Below are positions 45,098-56,319 of a stretch of DNA of 64,000 bases, piece after piece. Within the stretch, counting starts at the first letter, position 1; each line of letters begins with the position of its first letter. The translations under genes were made by a program, and so were the position numbers. The DNA lies in assembly GCF_040954645.1 (NCBI RefSeq), contig NC_092811.1, positions 84,391,063-84,455,062 of the forward strand, read 5' to 3'. The notes below the pieces were generated by a model that searched no databases, was not told the DNA's origin, and was given only the letters and a program-made list of their open reading frames with translations. The DNA comes from Diabrotica undecimpunctata. Taxonomy: Eukaryota > Arthropoda > Insecta > Coleoptera > Chrysomelidae.

Positions 45098-45627
45098 ACC
45101 GTATGAAATGTATAAGTATGCACATCTCATCAAAATCTGCATTCATAAATATTATTTGAAATGCGAATTGGTCGTAATAAAACATCGTTTAGAATATAAG
45201 CTAGTTATTGAAGTAGTCAACTAAAATAATTTCAACACAAAACATTATTAAAATTTTATATAACTTGATAAATTCACTCTAAATGTTATTTTTTGCATCT
45301 GCTTTTTAGAACTTAAGTTGTGGCAGTTATGTTGCCAAATCTTTGTTGAATTTTTTAGAAAGAAGACTTTCTTGTCTTGAAGTCATTCTTAAGATACCTA
45401 CTTAGCTTCATAACTATCTTTATTGATTGTTTTAATTTCGGCAACAAAATATTTTATTTTTGTGTTTTTTTGTAGCCAGTTTCACTTCCAATTTCTATAT
45501 GTGTACCATCTCGGTCTTACCATAGTTCACCAAAAATTTTCTGAAAACCCTCATTCAAATAGATCTGTGATGTCATCTGGATCTGAATCTGAGCTATCGT
45601 AAAGAACTTTTTTACCTTTTTATCTTT

Positions 45628-46870
45628 TTATGACAGATTTACCTTTAGGTAAATGTCAGGAACTGTCAGGAATATGTTTTCATTTACGGATATAACCCTA
45701 TTTTTTTGAAAGCAAAAACTATATTGCTCGGTGTAGAAGCCAGTGAGAATGCTCGCCCTACTAGTTCTGCTATAAATTGTAGCTGGTTTAGTATTTCCTG
45801 GGGTACCCATCCAGTCATTCATGGCAGTATTATAGTAGGCCTTGAAGGGCCCATAAACTTCCCTGTCAAGTGGTTGCATGCTATGCCTGGTGTGGAAATG
45901 GGATGTAATCAAAGTTACTCAATTTTCCTTTGCCAGTCTAATGGTAAACATTTCTTAACATATATACGAGTATTTCTTTCGTGGTTGTCCATTGAGAGTA
46001 TTAATTTGTTTGGCTAGCATAATTAAATTTAATGAAATATAGCATGGAATCAAAAAATATTTCTTCATTTGACCAACCACTTGGATTAGCTCCTTCAATG
46101 GTTCCTACTGGAGCACCCTGTAACATGTGGTCTTTGACGTTTTTGCGGGGAAAAATTAACATTGGTGGCATAAACGTACCCCCAGCATTTATTGCTGCAA
46201 CCATTATAACATTAGTACCTCTTTCATCATTAGTCATGCTTCCTACTTGCTTGAGACCTTTGGTAGCTAATATTTGTGAAGGGACGTTAACTGTTGAAAT
46301 ACCTGTCTTATTACAATTCCATAATTAAACGGTGATATTGCAGGATTATAGTCTTCTTATAGTTTAAACCCTTCTTATAGTTTAGGAAAAAAATTGCCAC
46401 ATGGGACTTATTAAATGCAGTAGAGATGAATAAGTTTGTTGCCTCCGGTTTTCTTAAAGACATATAGGTGGAATGTCTCTTACGAAAATTACGAAGCCAT
46501 TTTTTACCAACCATCTTGTTAGTCTCCCGTGAGGGATCATAGGCTTTTTTTAGCAGTTGATAGGCTAATTCCCCAACATTTTTAAAGTAAAGCTGTAATA
46601 AAGATGTGATGCAATGGGTATGTATTTGAAAAGAAGATTCTCCTCCTTCTTATTAAAAATTTTTTTTATGTAATTATTTGGCTTATAGTCATAATCATAC
46701 CTGATGATTTAAAAGTTTTAATGTGTCTTTGTCAAGTGTCATGTGTCTAATTGTAGCTTTGTCTACCCCACACTCTTTAGCAGCAGCATAAGCAGTGCGT
46801 TTCTTCTTTACTACCATTTCCATTGCCTTCTCCATATCCTTTTTTGATATTGGCTTTCTTTATATTCATC
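45628..46870 (-). pseudogene. pogo-type (DDE_1) transposase pseudogene
   Basis: The N-terminal psq-type helix-turn-helix is visible (MEMVVKKKRTAYAAAKECGV, DKATIRH), followed in other frames by WLRNFRKRHSTYMSLRKPEA, the CENP-B-like binding domain. Then comes the DDE region: ERGTNVIMVAAINAGGTFMP, PMLIFPRK, LILSMDNHE (second D) and HFHTRHSMQPLDREVYGPFK (last catalytic D). The order and spacing are as in pogo/jerky. At least five frameshifts or stops break it. The zinc-tail seen at 28161-28445 belongs to a different copy. Confidence 0.8.
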
Positions 46871-47683
46871 TATAAAAAGAGAAGAAAGAATTAGAAACAA
46901 GATTTTAAATTATTAATTTTATAATTGTAATATGATAACTTTGTCAATATCATTTGGTCTTTGTTTGATTTAATTAGAGCATAATGCATAGGCCTACATT
47001 TTCTTCACTTTTTCTTAATATTGTTATAGGCCCACTTGGATAATTTCATTATTGAATGTCACTTAATCATTTTGTATTTAATTTAAATTGATTTCATTGA
47101 TTTCTTTGATAAATTTAACCAAGCTTATTAGGACAATTATTATGCTTTATTGAATGTTATATTATTAACTACAACAAAACATTTACCTACATTAAACACT
47201 TTTATGCCATTATAATTAATCATTGTACAAAAGTCATACTTTTTAGCCTAAATATATTTAATGGAAAAGCGTGTTCTACCTTAAACTGGTTCAATGTACA
47301 ATACTTCTACTAGGTTCAAGGTACACTACTTGGCCGATTAATGAAATTAGTTGGCTGCCATCTCGTACGTTAGGTTTACAGCAGCTTTCTGCGTCTGTAA
47401 TTGTAGCAAAGGGATTGCTCAACATACCTAAGTAATAATATTAATTGTTTAAGTACAAATCATTAAAAAAAATAACAACTTTGTTAAAACCTACTTTTGG
47501 TAACAGATTTCACTTTTTATTTTTCTAAAAACAGCAGGGTGCATCCACGTAGCAACAAACACCTTCACTGAACTGTTGGAGTAAGCTAAAGTACTGAAAA
47601 GGTTGTTGTTGCTATCAGCACAGAGATTGCATTACAATCAGTTTGGGTTCAATGAACATGTAGGTTTAAGGTACAACACTCTC

Positions 47684-48269
47684 GTTTAAAAATGCGCTCT
47701 TTGGTAAATTGATTTGCTTTTTATTTTGGACAAGTAAGACATTAGCAATATTACGTCTAAACGAAAGCTGGTCCACTGTTCCAACGGTGTTTTTATGCAA
47801 TATGCAATTGCCAAACATTTTGTGGTTCTCCATATCAACACTTTGGGTTATTGGAGGAAAATACCATTTTTTTTTACCTCATGGCTGTACGGTAAAGACT
47901 GATGTTCTTCTCATCAGATCGGTACACCTCCCTCCCTCCGTCCCCCCCCCGCTTTGATTATACAAATTTACGATATAAAAAGTTACAATATTATTCTCGT
48001 GCCATTTTGTGAATATGATGTTATTATCGGCAAGTTAATAACAACTATCGCGGTGTGATTTCTTGAAAAGTTTAGAGCCATACAGGGTGCTATCTGGATG
48101 AAATATGGTTTTCCCTTATAGTACCACTCCTAAAATTTGTTTTGGCAAAGTTCAAGCAGAGTTACGAAAGAAAAAATTTTGTCAAAAAAAATAAGTGAAA
48201 TTTCAAGTCAGTCCATCTAGATTTAAGAGAATCGGCATATTCTAAGCCAACAGACACCTAGATCTTTAT
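47684..48269. other. AT-rich spacer with CCCC-rich patch
   Basis: A pyrimidine-rich patch (CCTCCCTCCGTCCCCCCCCC) at about 47930 is the only standout. No genes. Confidence 0.45.
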
Positions 48270-49190
48270 ATTTCTAGCCAATACTTGTGAAAGCTCCTTG
48301 GTTGGGTTCGAACCAATTTATGTAGCCTTGTCGCGTGGTACCAACCCACAGTTAATATCGATAACGGATAGGCTTACCATGGAGGTACTGCTTGCATCCA
48401 TGTCTTCCTGTATAAGGAACCATCGCTTCATCTATACTATGGTCTTCTTCCAAATAGCTTTTTTGCAAAAACTTTTTATTTAGTTGTGTAAAAGTAGCTC
48501 TAACTTTAGTAAATTTGTCTGATTTCTCCAACGTGTTGTTGTCTTAGCAATGAATGTGGGATAGTATAAATTCAAATTTATTTCTAGAAATGGCTTCAGC
48601 AACAAGTTTATTGTAGGTATTTTTTGACTGCTTCCAGTAAATTCTCCTTCTAGGAAGTGGAATTAAACCACTACCGAGAAAAAGCACTCCTATAAAACAT
48701 CTCATTTCAGTCGAGTTTACGGATTCTTTGGTTCTTCTATAATGCGTATCGATTTGTTTCTTCTATAAGCATTTCTGTGAGTTCGTCATCAAAAAAGAAA
48801 AAAAATGTTAGCAGACATTAGCGGATTATGAGGCGAAGTAACGGATTTTTCAAAATGGTTTTGAATAGGGGTTATATCTACTTTTACATAATTATACTTT
48901 TTTTTTCTTCTTCTTTACCGCTCAACATTTTTTTTTGTTATTTGACGCTGCGATAAAGACAAATCATCTTCTGTGTCCGATTCATAGTCATTTGGATTAC
49001 GTTTTAAAGATACTTCGACCTGGCTTTGCATTTGGACAGCAGGTTAAGTATTTATATCCACTTCATTTCTTTCTCTTCACTTGAATCTTCATCAGTTACG
49101 TACTAAGCTGCATTATTAGGTGGTAATAAGATGTCATCACTTATTTCATCGTCTTCATGAAAAGAGAAGCCCCTGGAAAATGTATTACTA
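48270..49190 (-). pseudogene. piggyBac transposase pseudogene (2)
   Basis: Minus strand from about 49190: FSRGFSFHEDDEISDDILLP, PNNAA, VTDEDSSEEKEMKW (acidic N-terminus with the TDEDS motif), YESDTEDDLSLS, STEMRCFIGVLFLGSGLIPL, PRRRIYWKQSKNTYNKLVAE and AISRNKFEFILSHIHC, a shift, TLEKSDKFTKVRATFTQLNK, then EEDHSIDEAMVPYTGRHGCK (first catalytic D) and WFEPNQGA. It stops there; the second and third aspartates are absent. Frameshifts at several points. Confidence 0.75.
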
Positions 49191-49693
49191 CTGTTTACAA
49201 CAATATTGGTAATTATAATAATAATAATTATTATTACTATTAGATTGTATATTAACAAATAATATACTTTTAGCTTTAGAACGAACAATAATTAGTTGGA
49301 GAAATAACGCACACAACTATCACATTTTTCCAATGTATTAAATATAGGACATCATTTTTTTACTACAATAGCAAATAGAGAAAGTCAAAATTAACTACGT
49401 TTTTGTACCTCATTCATTTATTTGGTATCTTAAGAAACTAATAACTAACAAAAAGTTATTATTACGTACTCAGAAATAAACAAAAAATAAACTACTTTGC
49501 AAATTTAAGTTCGTATTCGCTCATTTTCGGCAAACTAAAAACTGAAACTTTACAGATTGAGAGATACTTGTTTAAAAATCGAAATATTGGTCTAAACCTC
49601 ATGTAAGTGCAGCGTTTACGAAACAGTAAAATTTGCCGATATCGAATGTTAGGACATGACGCGCTTGAGCAAGTTTGAAGCCTTCTACAAACA
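49191..49693. other. AT-rich spacer, nothing recognised
   Basis: Includes a short (ATT/AAT)n stretch near 49215-49240. No genes. Confidence 0.45.
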
Positions 49694-50409
49694 GGGTGGT
49701 CCTTAAGTAATTGTACAAAAAGAAACCGTAGATTCTACACTTTAAAACATTACGATTTAAGCCAAATTGCTTTAATAAAATGTTGATATTAAGAAAGATA
49801 CAGGGTGTTAAAGTGGAAATTTAAAATTTTAATTTTTGCTATAACTTTTATGTTTGTGAACATTTATGTATCAAAATTCATAACTGGGTACTATTGACCA
49901 TCGTAAATTATAATTTGATGCATGCTTTAATGTAGCTAATAGAGGGCGCTACATATGCCACATATGTGGCATACATTTGCACTAAACTTTTTTGCTCTTT
50001 AAGTTACCGGTGTTTGTGATATAAAATATTAAAGATTCAATAATTTAACAAAAAAAGGTATACTTGTTAATAACTTCAAAACTCAACAGTTTTCGAGATA
50101 ATCGCATTTTACAAATCAACTACATAATTCAGATTTAACGCAATTACTCCCAAGCAACGAAAGAAAATTAGACAAAAACATCAATACTTCTGAATTTTGG
50201 TATAAAATGCCTTTAATAAAGTTAATAGTTAACGAAATATTAAATAAAATAAATATATTAGCAGGATAGAATAGTAGGATTTGACAAAATAACAGAATAA
50301 TTGGATTTTACATCAAACATTTTACGTTTTGTATTAAATTAAAGAAATAATCAAAATATTTTATTTATAAACCAAATTAATAAATAGTTAAAATAAATAA
50401 CATTAAACT

Positions 50410-50810
50410 TTTTGTCAAAGTAAGTGTTTGATATGTCCACCATTTTCTTTAATTCATTTGTCAATACATTCCATAAAAGATCGTCTCATATCAAATAGCA
50501 TCATTGGTTCTAAATAAACTGCTGCAGTATTTATAATAAGTATTATAAATATAATAATAAGTATTCTTTTGGGATTTTTATGCATTAAGTAATTATATTA
50601 ATATCTCACCCCATGACCAAGGAATATGACTACCACGAACAATCCAACGTTCAGGAAAGTTGTATTTAAGTATGTTCTCACTGCCCTCTCCCTATAATGT
50701 GGTGGTGTACCATCTTCCATAAACCACATATTTCGCCTTAAGTTTGATGACAATTCTTCCAATAAATCAACTAAAATCATTTTATAAAAAATGTAAATAA
50801 ATCTCACCAT
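50410..50810 (-). pseudogene. mariner-like transposase 3' half, left arm
   Basis: The minus strand reads LLEELSSNLRRNMWFMEDGT and PPHYRERAVRTYLNTTF (DG-PPH, the second catalytic aspartate region), then after a one-base shift ERWIVRGSHIPW and, nearer the outer end, LEPMMLFDMRRSFMECIDK and KENGGHIKHLL. The M-F-x-D-G-x-PPH...F--RWI order fits the IS630-like group that includes mariners. The N-terminal half is absent. Confidence 0.7.
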
Positions 50811-50989
50811 TCAAATTACAAGGTAATTCGCATGTCCGTAAAAAATAATTACCAATTGTTCCAAATCATACGTTTATTTAAATGTTTAAACTGCATATCG
50901 TATGGTTTGGTACCATTTGTAATTATTTTTTATGGACATTCGAATTGCCTTGTAATTTGAATGATGAGATTTATTTACATTTTTTATAA

Positions 50990-51330
50990 AATGATTTTAT
51001 TGATTGGTACACCACCACATTATAGAGAAAAGTGCAGTGAGAACACAATTAAATACAACTTTCCTGAACGTTGGATTGTTCGTGGTAGTCATATTCCTTG
51101 GTCATGTGATGAGATATTAATATAATTATTTAATTCATAAAATTCCAAAACGAATACTTTATTATTATATTATGTTTATTATATATTATACTTATAATAC
51201 TTATTATAAATACTGCAGCAGTTTCTTTAGAACCAGTGATGCTATTTAATATGAGACGATCTTTTATGGAATGTATTGACAAATAAATTAAAGAAAATGG
51301 TGGACATATTCGAACATTTACTTTGACAAA
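50990..51330 (+). pseudogene. mariner-like transposase 3' half, right arm
   Basis: The plus-strand mirror of the left arm: TPPHYREKCSEN, NFPERWIVRGSHIPWSCDEI and, further out, MLFNMRRSFMECIDK and KENGGHIRTF. The segment corresponding to ELSSNLRRNMWFMEDG is deleted. Not functional. Confidence 0.7.
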
Positions 51331-52149
51331 AAGTTTAATGTTATTAAGTTTAACTATTTTTTAATTTGGTTTATTAATAAAATATTTTGATTATGACTTT
51401 AATTTAATACAAAACGTAAAATGTTTGATGTAAAATCCAATTATTCTGTTATTTTGTTAAATCCTACTATTCTATCCTGCTAATATATTTATTTTATTTA
51501 ATATCTCGTTAACTATTAACTTTATTGAAGGCATTTTATACCAAAATTCAGAAGTATTGATGTTTTTGTATAATTTTCTTTCGTTGCCTGGAGTAATTGC
51601 GTTAAATCTGAATTATGTAGTTGATTTGTAAAATGCGATTATCTCGAAAACTGTTGAGTTTTGAAGTTATTAACAAGTATACCTTTTTTTTTGTAAAATA
51701 ATGTATCTTTAATATTTTTTATCACAAACACCGGTAACTTAAAAAGCAAAAAAGTTAAGTGCAAATGTATGCCACATATGTGGCATATGTGGCGCCCTCT
51801 ATCAGCTAAATTAAAGTATGCATCAGATTATAATTTCTGATGATCAATAGTACCCAGTTATGAATTTTGATACATAAATGTTCACAAACATGAAAGTTAT
51901 AGTGAAAATTAAAATTTTTAATTTTCACTTTAACACCCTGTATCTTTCTTAATATCAACATTGTATTAAAGCAATTTGACTTAAATCGCAATATTTTAAA
52001 GTATAGAACCTACGGTTTCTTTTTGTACAATTACTTAAGGAGCACCCTGTATAGGTTATTTGGCATATTTGGGTAAAAAAACCACAGAATAAATAAACTA
52101 GTTTTTTTGGTATAATATTTAATAATTTATATCCTAACATAAATCTAAT

Positions 52150-52500
52150 AACAAGGTCTACTGTTTGTTTTTTTCATCCGGTTTTTATAGCGCCTTACAC
52201 CTTCCTAGTTTCCATTCTCGCCTCGTTTCCATCTCCAGCCTAAAAATTCCTTTCCGACATTGCTTTTTGAACGCTTCCTAATTATATCGTGTTTTTTTTT
52301 TCTTTTTTTTTTTTTTCGTCTATGAACTGCTACACATTGTATTATTTGCTTATTAAGTCGTTTATCATCTATTCTTTGGACATATATTCTGTGGCTACAC
52401 CAAATAAGTTATCTGCGTTTAATTTCTTTAATAATAGTTGTTCCAACTCGCATATTTTGTAGTATTTGGTCGTTGGTTATTTTTTCCATTTTTCACTGTA
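52150..52500 (-). pseudogene. LINE C-terminal scrap
   Basis: The minus strand reads KITNDQILQNMRVGTTIIKE, IKRRQLIWCSHRIYVQ (Q inferred over a stop) and RIDDKRLNKQIIQ, the DRVRNEDI...I-RRQLxWxGHxxRM-RL block of RTE-like LINEs. It is truncated after about 110 codons. Confidence 0.5.
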
Positions 52501-52645
52501 GTACATTTTACAGTACAAAAATTTTAACGAAACTGGTGCAGTACAAGATAAGTTATGATCAAAAATCATAGTATTGTTAATTGTAAACGGATAGTTACAA
52601 TATTTACCATTTCAATATAATAAATTTATTTTTTTTTTATTTTAG

Positions 52646-52774
52646 TTGGCTGTGTTCAAGAAACTGCCGACGAATACTCTCTTGGACAACATCGAAATTC
52701 CAGAAAGGCCTGAAAATCGGAGACCCACCGATCGAAAATTCCTGATTGTATTTGCGGTCGCAGTGGTTATCCTG
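52646..52774 (+). CDS. Host internal exon, possible SLC44 choline-transporter-like N-terminus
   Basis: A long pyrimidine tract and TTTTAG acceptor precede 129 nt (43 codons, phase 0 at both ends), followed by a perfect GTAAGTATT donor. The translation runs LAVFKKLPTNTLLDNIEIPE, RPENRRPTDRK and FLIVFAVAVVIL: a polar, basic stretch, then the start of a membrane helix. NRRPTD just before the first helix resembles the N-terminus of choline-transporter-like (SLC44) proteins, but this is a weak, memory-based match. The exon call itself is strong. No downstream exon was found before the window ends. Confidence 0.6.
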
Positions 52775-52995
52775 GTAAGTATTTTCCAAACATAATAAGT
52801 GTTTATTACCGAAACATTTTTGATGAGGTCTTACTTTAGAGAAAAAGCTAATCGAGTAAATTTACGTAATCTTAATGGATCTACATTAAAACCCTTTTAC
52901 GGCGAAATTTAATTTTTTTATTTTAGCGAAAGGAGATTGTTCAACGATGTATAAAGACTATATATTTTCGGAAAATTAAAAAAAATATGATATGA

Positions 52996-53049
52996 ACACA
53001 CTTTATTGACAAAAATTGGACTACACACTTTATTGACAAAAATTGGACT
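52996..53049 (+). repeat. 27-bp exact tandem duplication
   Basis: ACACACTTTATTGACAAAAA starts at 52996 and at 53023; both 27-base units are identical. Confidence 0.9.
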
Positions 53050-53116
53050 ATTACCATATGGTAACGCTAGCCTAATATGTAATACAAAATTATTTGGTAT
53101 GAAATATTTCATTACA

Positions 53117-54472
53117 CTATACATAGCCCAACGTCACATTTCCAACATTTTGTACGTACATTAGATAAACACCCTTCCCCGGCACATCTTCTTTTCTTAT
53201 TTTCATTAGGCACAAGTAAATGTCTATGACCATCATATCGTAGATCATCTGACCCTCCGTTGCTGGTATTGCTGGTGTTCCAACGGCTTTTGGGGGAGTC
53301 CCATATTTGGTAAGATATGCTTGTACTACTTGTCTCCTAAAATCTAGTTGAGATATAGATTCCGTCTTTCTGTAAACATTCCATGCATATACCGTAGAAA
53401 CACCTAACAACCGTGTGAAGATTGGCCACCACCACTTTTTATGTCCTATACCTTGAAAGATTCTCATCTAACAAATCACCACCTCCCATAAATCGGTTAT
53501 ATTCAGTTATTAGTTAGTCCATATTGATGGACGACTGATTTGAATAATTTTCTTCTCTGTCCTTGAAAATCTTTTTACACTACTAACTGCATTTATTCCA
53601 TGGAATGTAGACGCCGCAGCAACTGCATTGTTATCTACCCATTTAACGATAATTATTCCATCATCCTTGTTTAGTATTGAACTATAGCCACCTCTCACAG
53701 TCTTTTTCAAAAGATCTTTCTTTTGGAGTAATGGGCAAGATTTGGGTATGCGGTTTTCTCGAATTGTTTCGTGTTCCATCGTATCCCAGTTGTTTTAAAT
53801 AAAATAAAATATTAAAACCCGTAAATAGTTTGTCAAAATAAAACGTGAATGGTAAAGTTTTGTAAGCTTCAGGTAATTCGTGTACCATATTCACCATTGG
53901 AGCTATGTTTTTTCCAAATTCTGTTTCAAATGTGGTGTTTACTTTAGTGTTTTTTCCTTGGTATATATATGATATAGATGGAGTATTTAGACACCACATC
54001 TTGTAGCCGAACTTAATTGGTTTTTCCCGAATAAACTGTCTATAGGGATGTCGCCCGAAATATTTTATCATGGATTCGTCATAATCCAAGTTTTGTTCTG
54101 GAATCCAGTTATCTAAAAAAATGTTTTTCAACTTATCCATCAACGGTCTCAATTTCCACATTTTATCAGATTTGTCCAGTTTGTTGTTATCTGCACAGTG
54201 CAGGTATCTTTGAATTTGACGAAATCTATCTCGGCGCATACCTTGACTTACCATTTGATTTCGCATGTCATCTTGAGAGTCCAAGTAAAAGTCTCGACCA
54301 GGTAAATAAAAAGAGAATAGCAGAACAACATTTCATTTCATCCAGCGTGATGGTAGAATTTGGGTCATTCAAGAACATTGTATATTTATTTGATTTATCA
54401 ATGAACTGAATTATATCATCATCTAAACATTTTTCAAAAACGTCAACAGGTAATAAGCTTTTGAATCGTGCA
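53117..54472 (-). pseudogene. piggyBac transposase pseudogene (3), nearly full DDD domain
   Basis: From 54472: DDDIIQFIDKSNKYTMFLND and TLDEMKCCSAILFLF, a shift, then a 200-codon frame: QGMRRDRFRQIQRYLHCADN, NLDYDESMIKYFGRHPYRQF (first D), FYFDKLFTGFNILFYLKQLG (second D). After a shift near 53760 come DDGIIIVKWVDNNAV, MGGGDLLDENLSRYR (third D region, 53470-53510), and a final frame ending, in the alternative register, CAGEGCLSNVRTKCWKCDVG, the C-terminal zinc finger. So all three catalytic aspartates are still present; three frameshifts and stops kill it. The N-terminus is cut at 54472 by a LINE. Confidence 0.85.
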
Positions 54473-54475
54473 TCA

Positions 54476-55230
54476 ATTTGAACAAAATAAAACAGACTTG
54501 TGATCAGTATGGATTAAAACTCAACATTAAGAAAGCTAAATATATGATAGTTAGCAAACAAAATTATATACAGGATGACGGTATAAAAGTCGGAGATGCC
54601 ACACTGGACAGAGTAGAGAAACTCGTGTATCTCGGCAGTAATATCAATGAGAGCTGGGATCTAACCGCAGAAATTAAAAGCCGAATAGAACAAGCCCGAG
54701 CTTCCTTTGTAAAAATGAGAAACGTACTTTGCAGTCACGATCTTAGCATTGACCTTAGAGTTCGAATGACATCTTGCTACATCTATTCTGTCCTGCTGTA
54801 TGGAGTGGAAGCGTGGACTCTAACTGAGGCTATGCTTAAACGCTTGACAGCCTTTGAGATGTGGGTATACAGACAACTACTGAAAATAAGCTGGGTCGAC
54901 AGAGTTAGAAATGAGGAGGTCCTTAGATGGCTGAACCAAACAACATAACTGGTCAATATAATAAAGAAACGCAAGCTGGAATACTTCGGTCACATTATGA
55001 GACACCCTGAAAAATATGATCTTTTACATCTGATTATTCAGGGAAAGATCCAAGGTAATCATGGCCCTGGTAGAAGAAGAACATCATAGCTGAAAAATCT
55101 AAGGCAATGGTATGGAAAATCAACTACATCATTATTTAGAGCTGCTGTCAATAAAGTCACGATAGCGAATATTTTAGCCAACATGATATCCAACGATCGA
55201 TAACGGTCATGGAACTAGAAGAAAAAGATA
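54476..55230 (+). pseudogene. LINE family A, 3' end only, plus strand
   Basis: It begins abruptly at MNKIKQTCDQYGLKLNIKKA, just after the YADD position, and continues with LVYLGSNINESW, LYGVEAWTLTEAM, FEMWVYRQLLKISWVDRVRN, a TAA at 54946, LEYFGHIMRHPEKYDLLHLI and FRAAVNKVTIANILAN in the same frame, ending at a stop at 55203 and an AAGAAAAAGA tail. Same family as the right-edge LINE. It is inserted into the N-terminal part of piggyBac copy 3. Confidence 0.8.
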
Positions 55231-55284
55231 ATGTGAGAGGAAGCTGTAACAATCAGAACAATTTTTGACTGAAAAGTGCCGATC

Positions 55285-55400
55285 GGATAACAAAACAGAG
55301 GAAGACCGAGGCTTAGGTATCAAGACAACCTAGATGCCGATTTAAAATCTATTGGATTTAGAGCATGGAGAAGAGTTGCCACAGACAGGGATCAATGGAG
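55285..55400 (+). pseudogene. Short LINE tail fragment
   Basis: Reads NRGRPRLRYQDNLDADLKSI and GFRAWRRVATDRDQWR, the basic RGRPRxRWxD...AxDRxxWR tail of another LINE family. About 38 codons. Confidence 0.55.
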
Positions 55401-55439
55401 GATTGTTCTGATTGTTTTACTAACCGATGTGCACCCTGC

Positions 55440-55720
55440 TTATAATAATTCCTGTAATCGTGATCGAAGAATTCTTTATAGAATTTTGTACTTCTTCGTC
55501 CAACTGAAAACGATTACCTTTTAACCGCTTTTTCAGTAGCCCAAAGATGTGAAAATCGCTAGGCAATAAATTGGAACCAAAGGATGGATGGTCTAATATT
55601 CGCTATTTCTTTCATTTTAGATTTCCTTTCATTACTTTGGTAACCTGAGGTCGAGCATTGTCATGCAAAACAGCTTCTGTGAGCGTCTTCGTCTTATTGC
55701 TTGATGGAGATTGTTAAGTG
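55440..55720 (-). pseudogene. mariner-type transposase C-terminal fragment (2)
   Basis: The minus strand reads NNLHQAIRRRR, shifts, then VLHDNARPQVTKVMKGN (second catalytic D), SNLLPSDFHIFGLLKKRLKG (third catalytic D in PSDFH) and NRFQLDEEVQNSIKN. Both late catalytic residues are in place. The N-terminal two thirds is absent or unrecognisable. Confidence 0.7.
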
Positions 55721-55919
55721 ATTACAATTGTGTCCAAGGCTAACCTGACCAAAGATGATTTTCAATTGAACAAGCGTATATGTTCTGTAGTTGGCAAGCA
55801 TTGCTACTAGGATAAGCAAACATCATTTTCTTCATATGGTTTTATCTACGATTAGCTCGATATCATCTTTAAGGAATCGACTAAGATGTGTTGAAATTCG
55901 AAATGTTTTGGAGCATCTT

Positions 55920-56275
55920 TTATTTTTGGAGTAAATATACGAGAGCAGATTCCTCTGATCCACCACTGACTACTTCCAATAAAACATCTGCAAATATCTC
56001 ACTTTTGTTTTTCAACATAGTCTGCATTAGAATAACAGATTTTTCTGGTCTATCTTTTAGCATTTCTAATGCTTCACTGAACAAAATTGTTTACCACGCA
56101 AGTTTTATCACCACGAGGGCGATATCTGGAGAATATGGTGAATTATATGTCTCAACTAATTCAAAGCCGGATTGAGTGATTGCAGCTGTTGCAATAGCAG
56201 ACCTGTTACTGGATGCATTCGGACGGATGCAAGAAAACACCTTTGCACGAATGCTCCTTACGGTGTTATTGTGGA
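55920..56275 (-). pseudogene. mariner-type transposase fragment (3)
   Basis: The minus strand reads VHNNTVRSIRAKV, then SAIATAAITQSGFELVETYN and SPYSPDIALVVIKLA, a stop, and ILFSEALEMLKDRPEKSVIL with TMLKNKSEIFADVL. The AIATAAI...GFELVE...PYSPD series is the mariner segment between the second and third D; the third D motif itself is lost. Confidence 0.5.
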
Positions 56276-56319
56276 CGTGTACGTCCTCATCACTTTATAG
56301 GCCCCCATAAAATTATTAG

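Larger units (their letters stand above)
44433..47683 (-). mobile_element. pogo-like DNA transposon (candidate ends)
   Basis: A minus-strand pogo transposase pseudogene lies between similar inverted termini: GAGGGTGTTCTACCTCGAGC at 44433 and, on the other strand, GAGAGTGTTGTACCTTAAAC ending at 47683 (18 of 23 positions agree). Related subterminal motifs (ACCTTGAACCTAG) appear near 44613 and 47310. The TIR match is imperfect and the duplication of TA is not obvious, so the bounds are tentative. Confidence 0.5.
49694..52053. mobile_element. 2.36-kb palindrome: two mariner-like 3' halves head to head
   Basis: The left arm 49694-50871 and right arm 50898-52053 are near-perfect reverse complements around a 26-base centre. 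Both outer ends carry CAGGGTG(G/C)TCCTTAAGTAA, a mariner-like terminal sequence. Each arm holds the C-terminal part of the same IS630/mariner-like transposase reading outward, then a 3' UTR with the palindrome TATGCCACATATGTGGCATA. The right arm lacks about 63 bases that the left arm has (around 51004). So this is an inverted dimer of 3' halves. It lies about 600 bp before the strongest host exon in the window. Confidence 0.85.

Noticed and set aside
44904..45224. Plus-strand 106-codon frame with repeated segment
   Set aside because: The repetition comes from a 53-bp tandem duplication in non-coding DNA; the peptide has no recognisable features.
45706..46328. Plus-strand frames of about 100 codons
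   Set aside because: Antisense to the pogo transposase relic.
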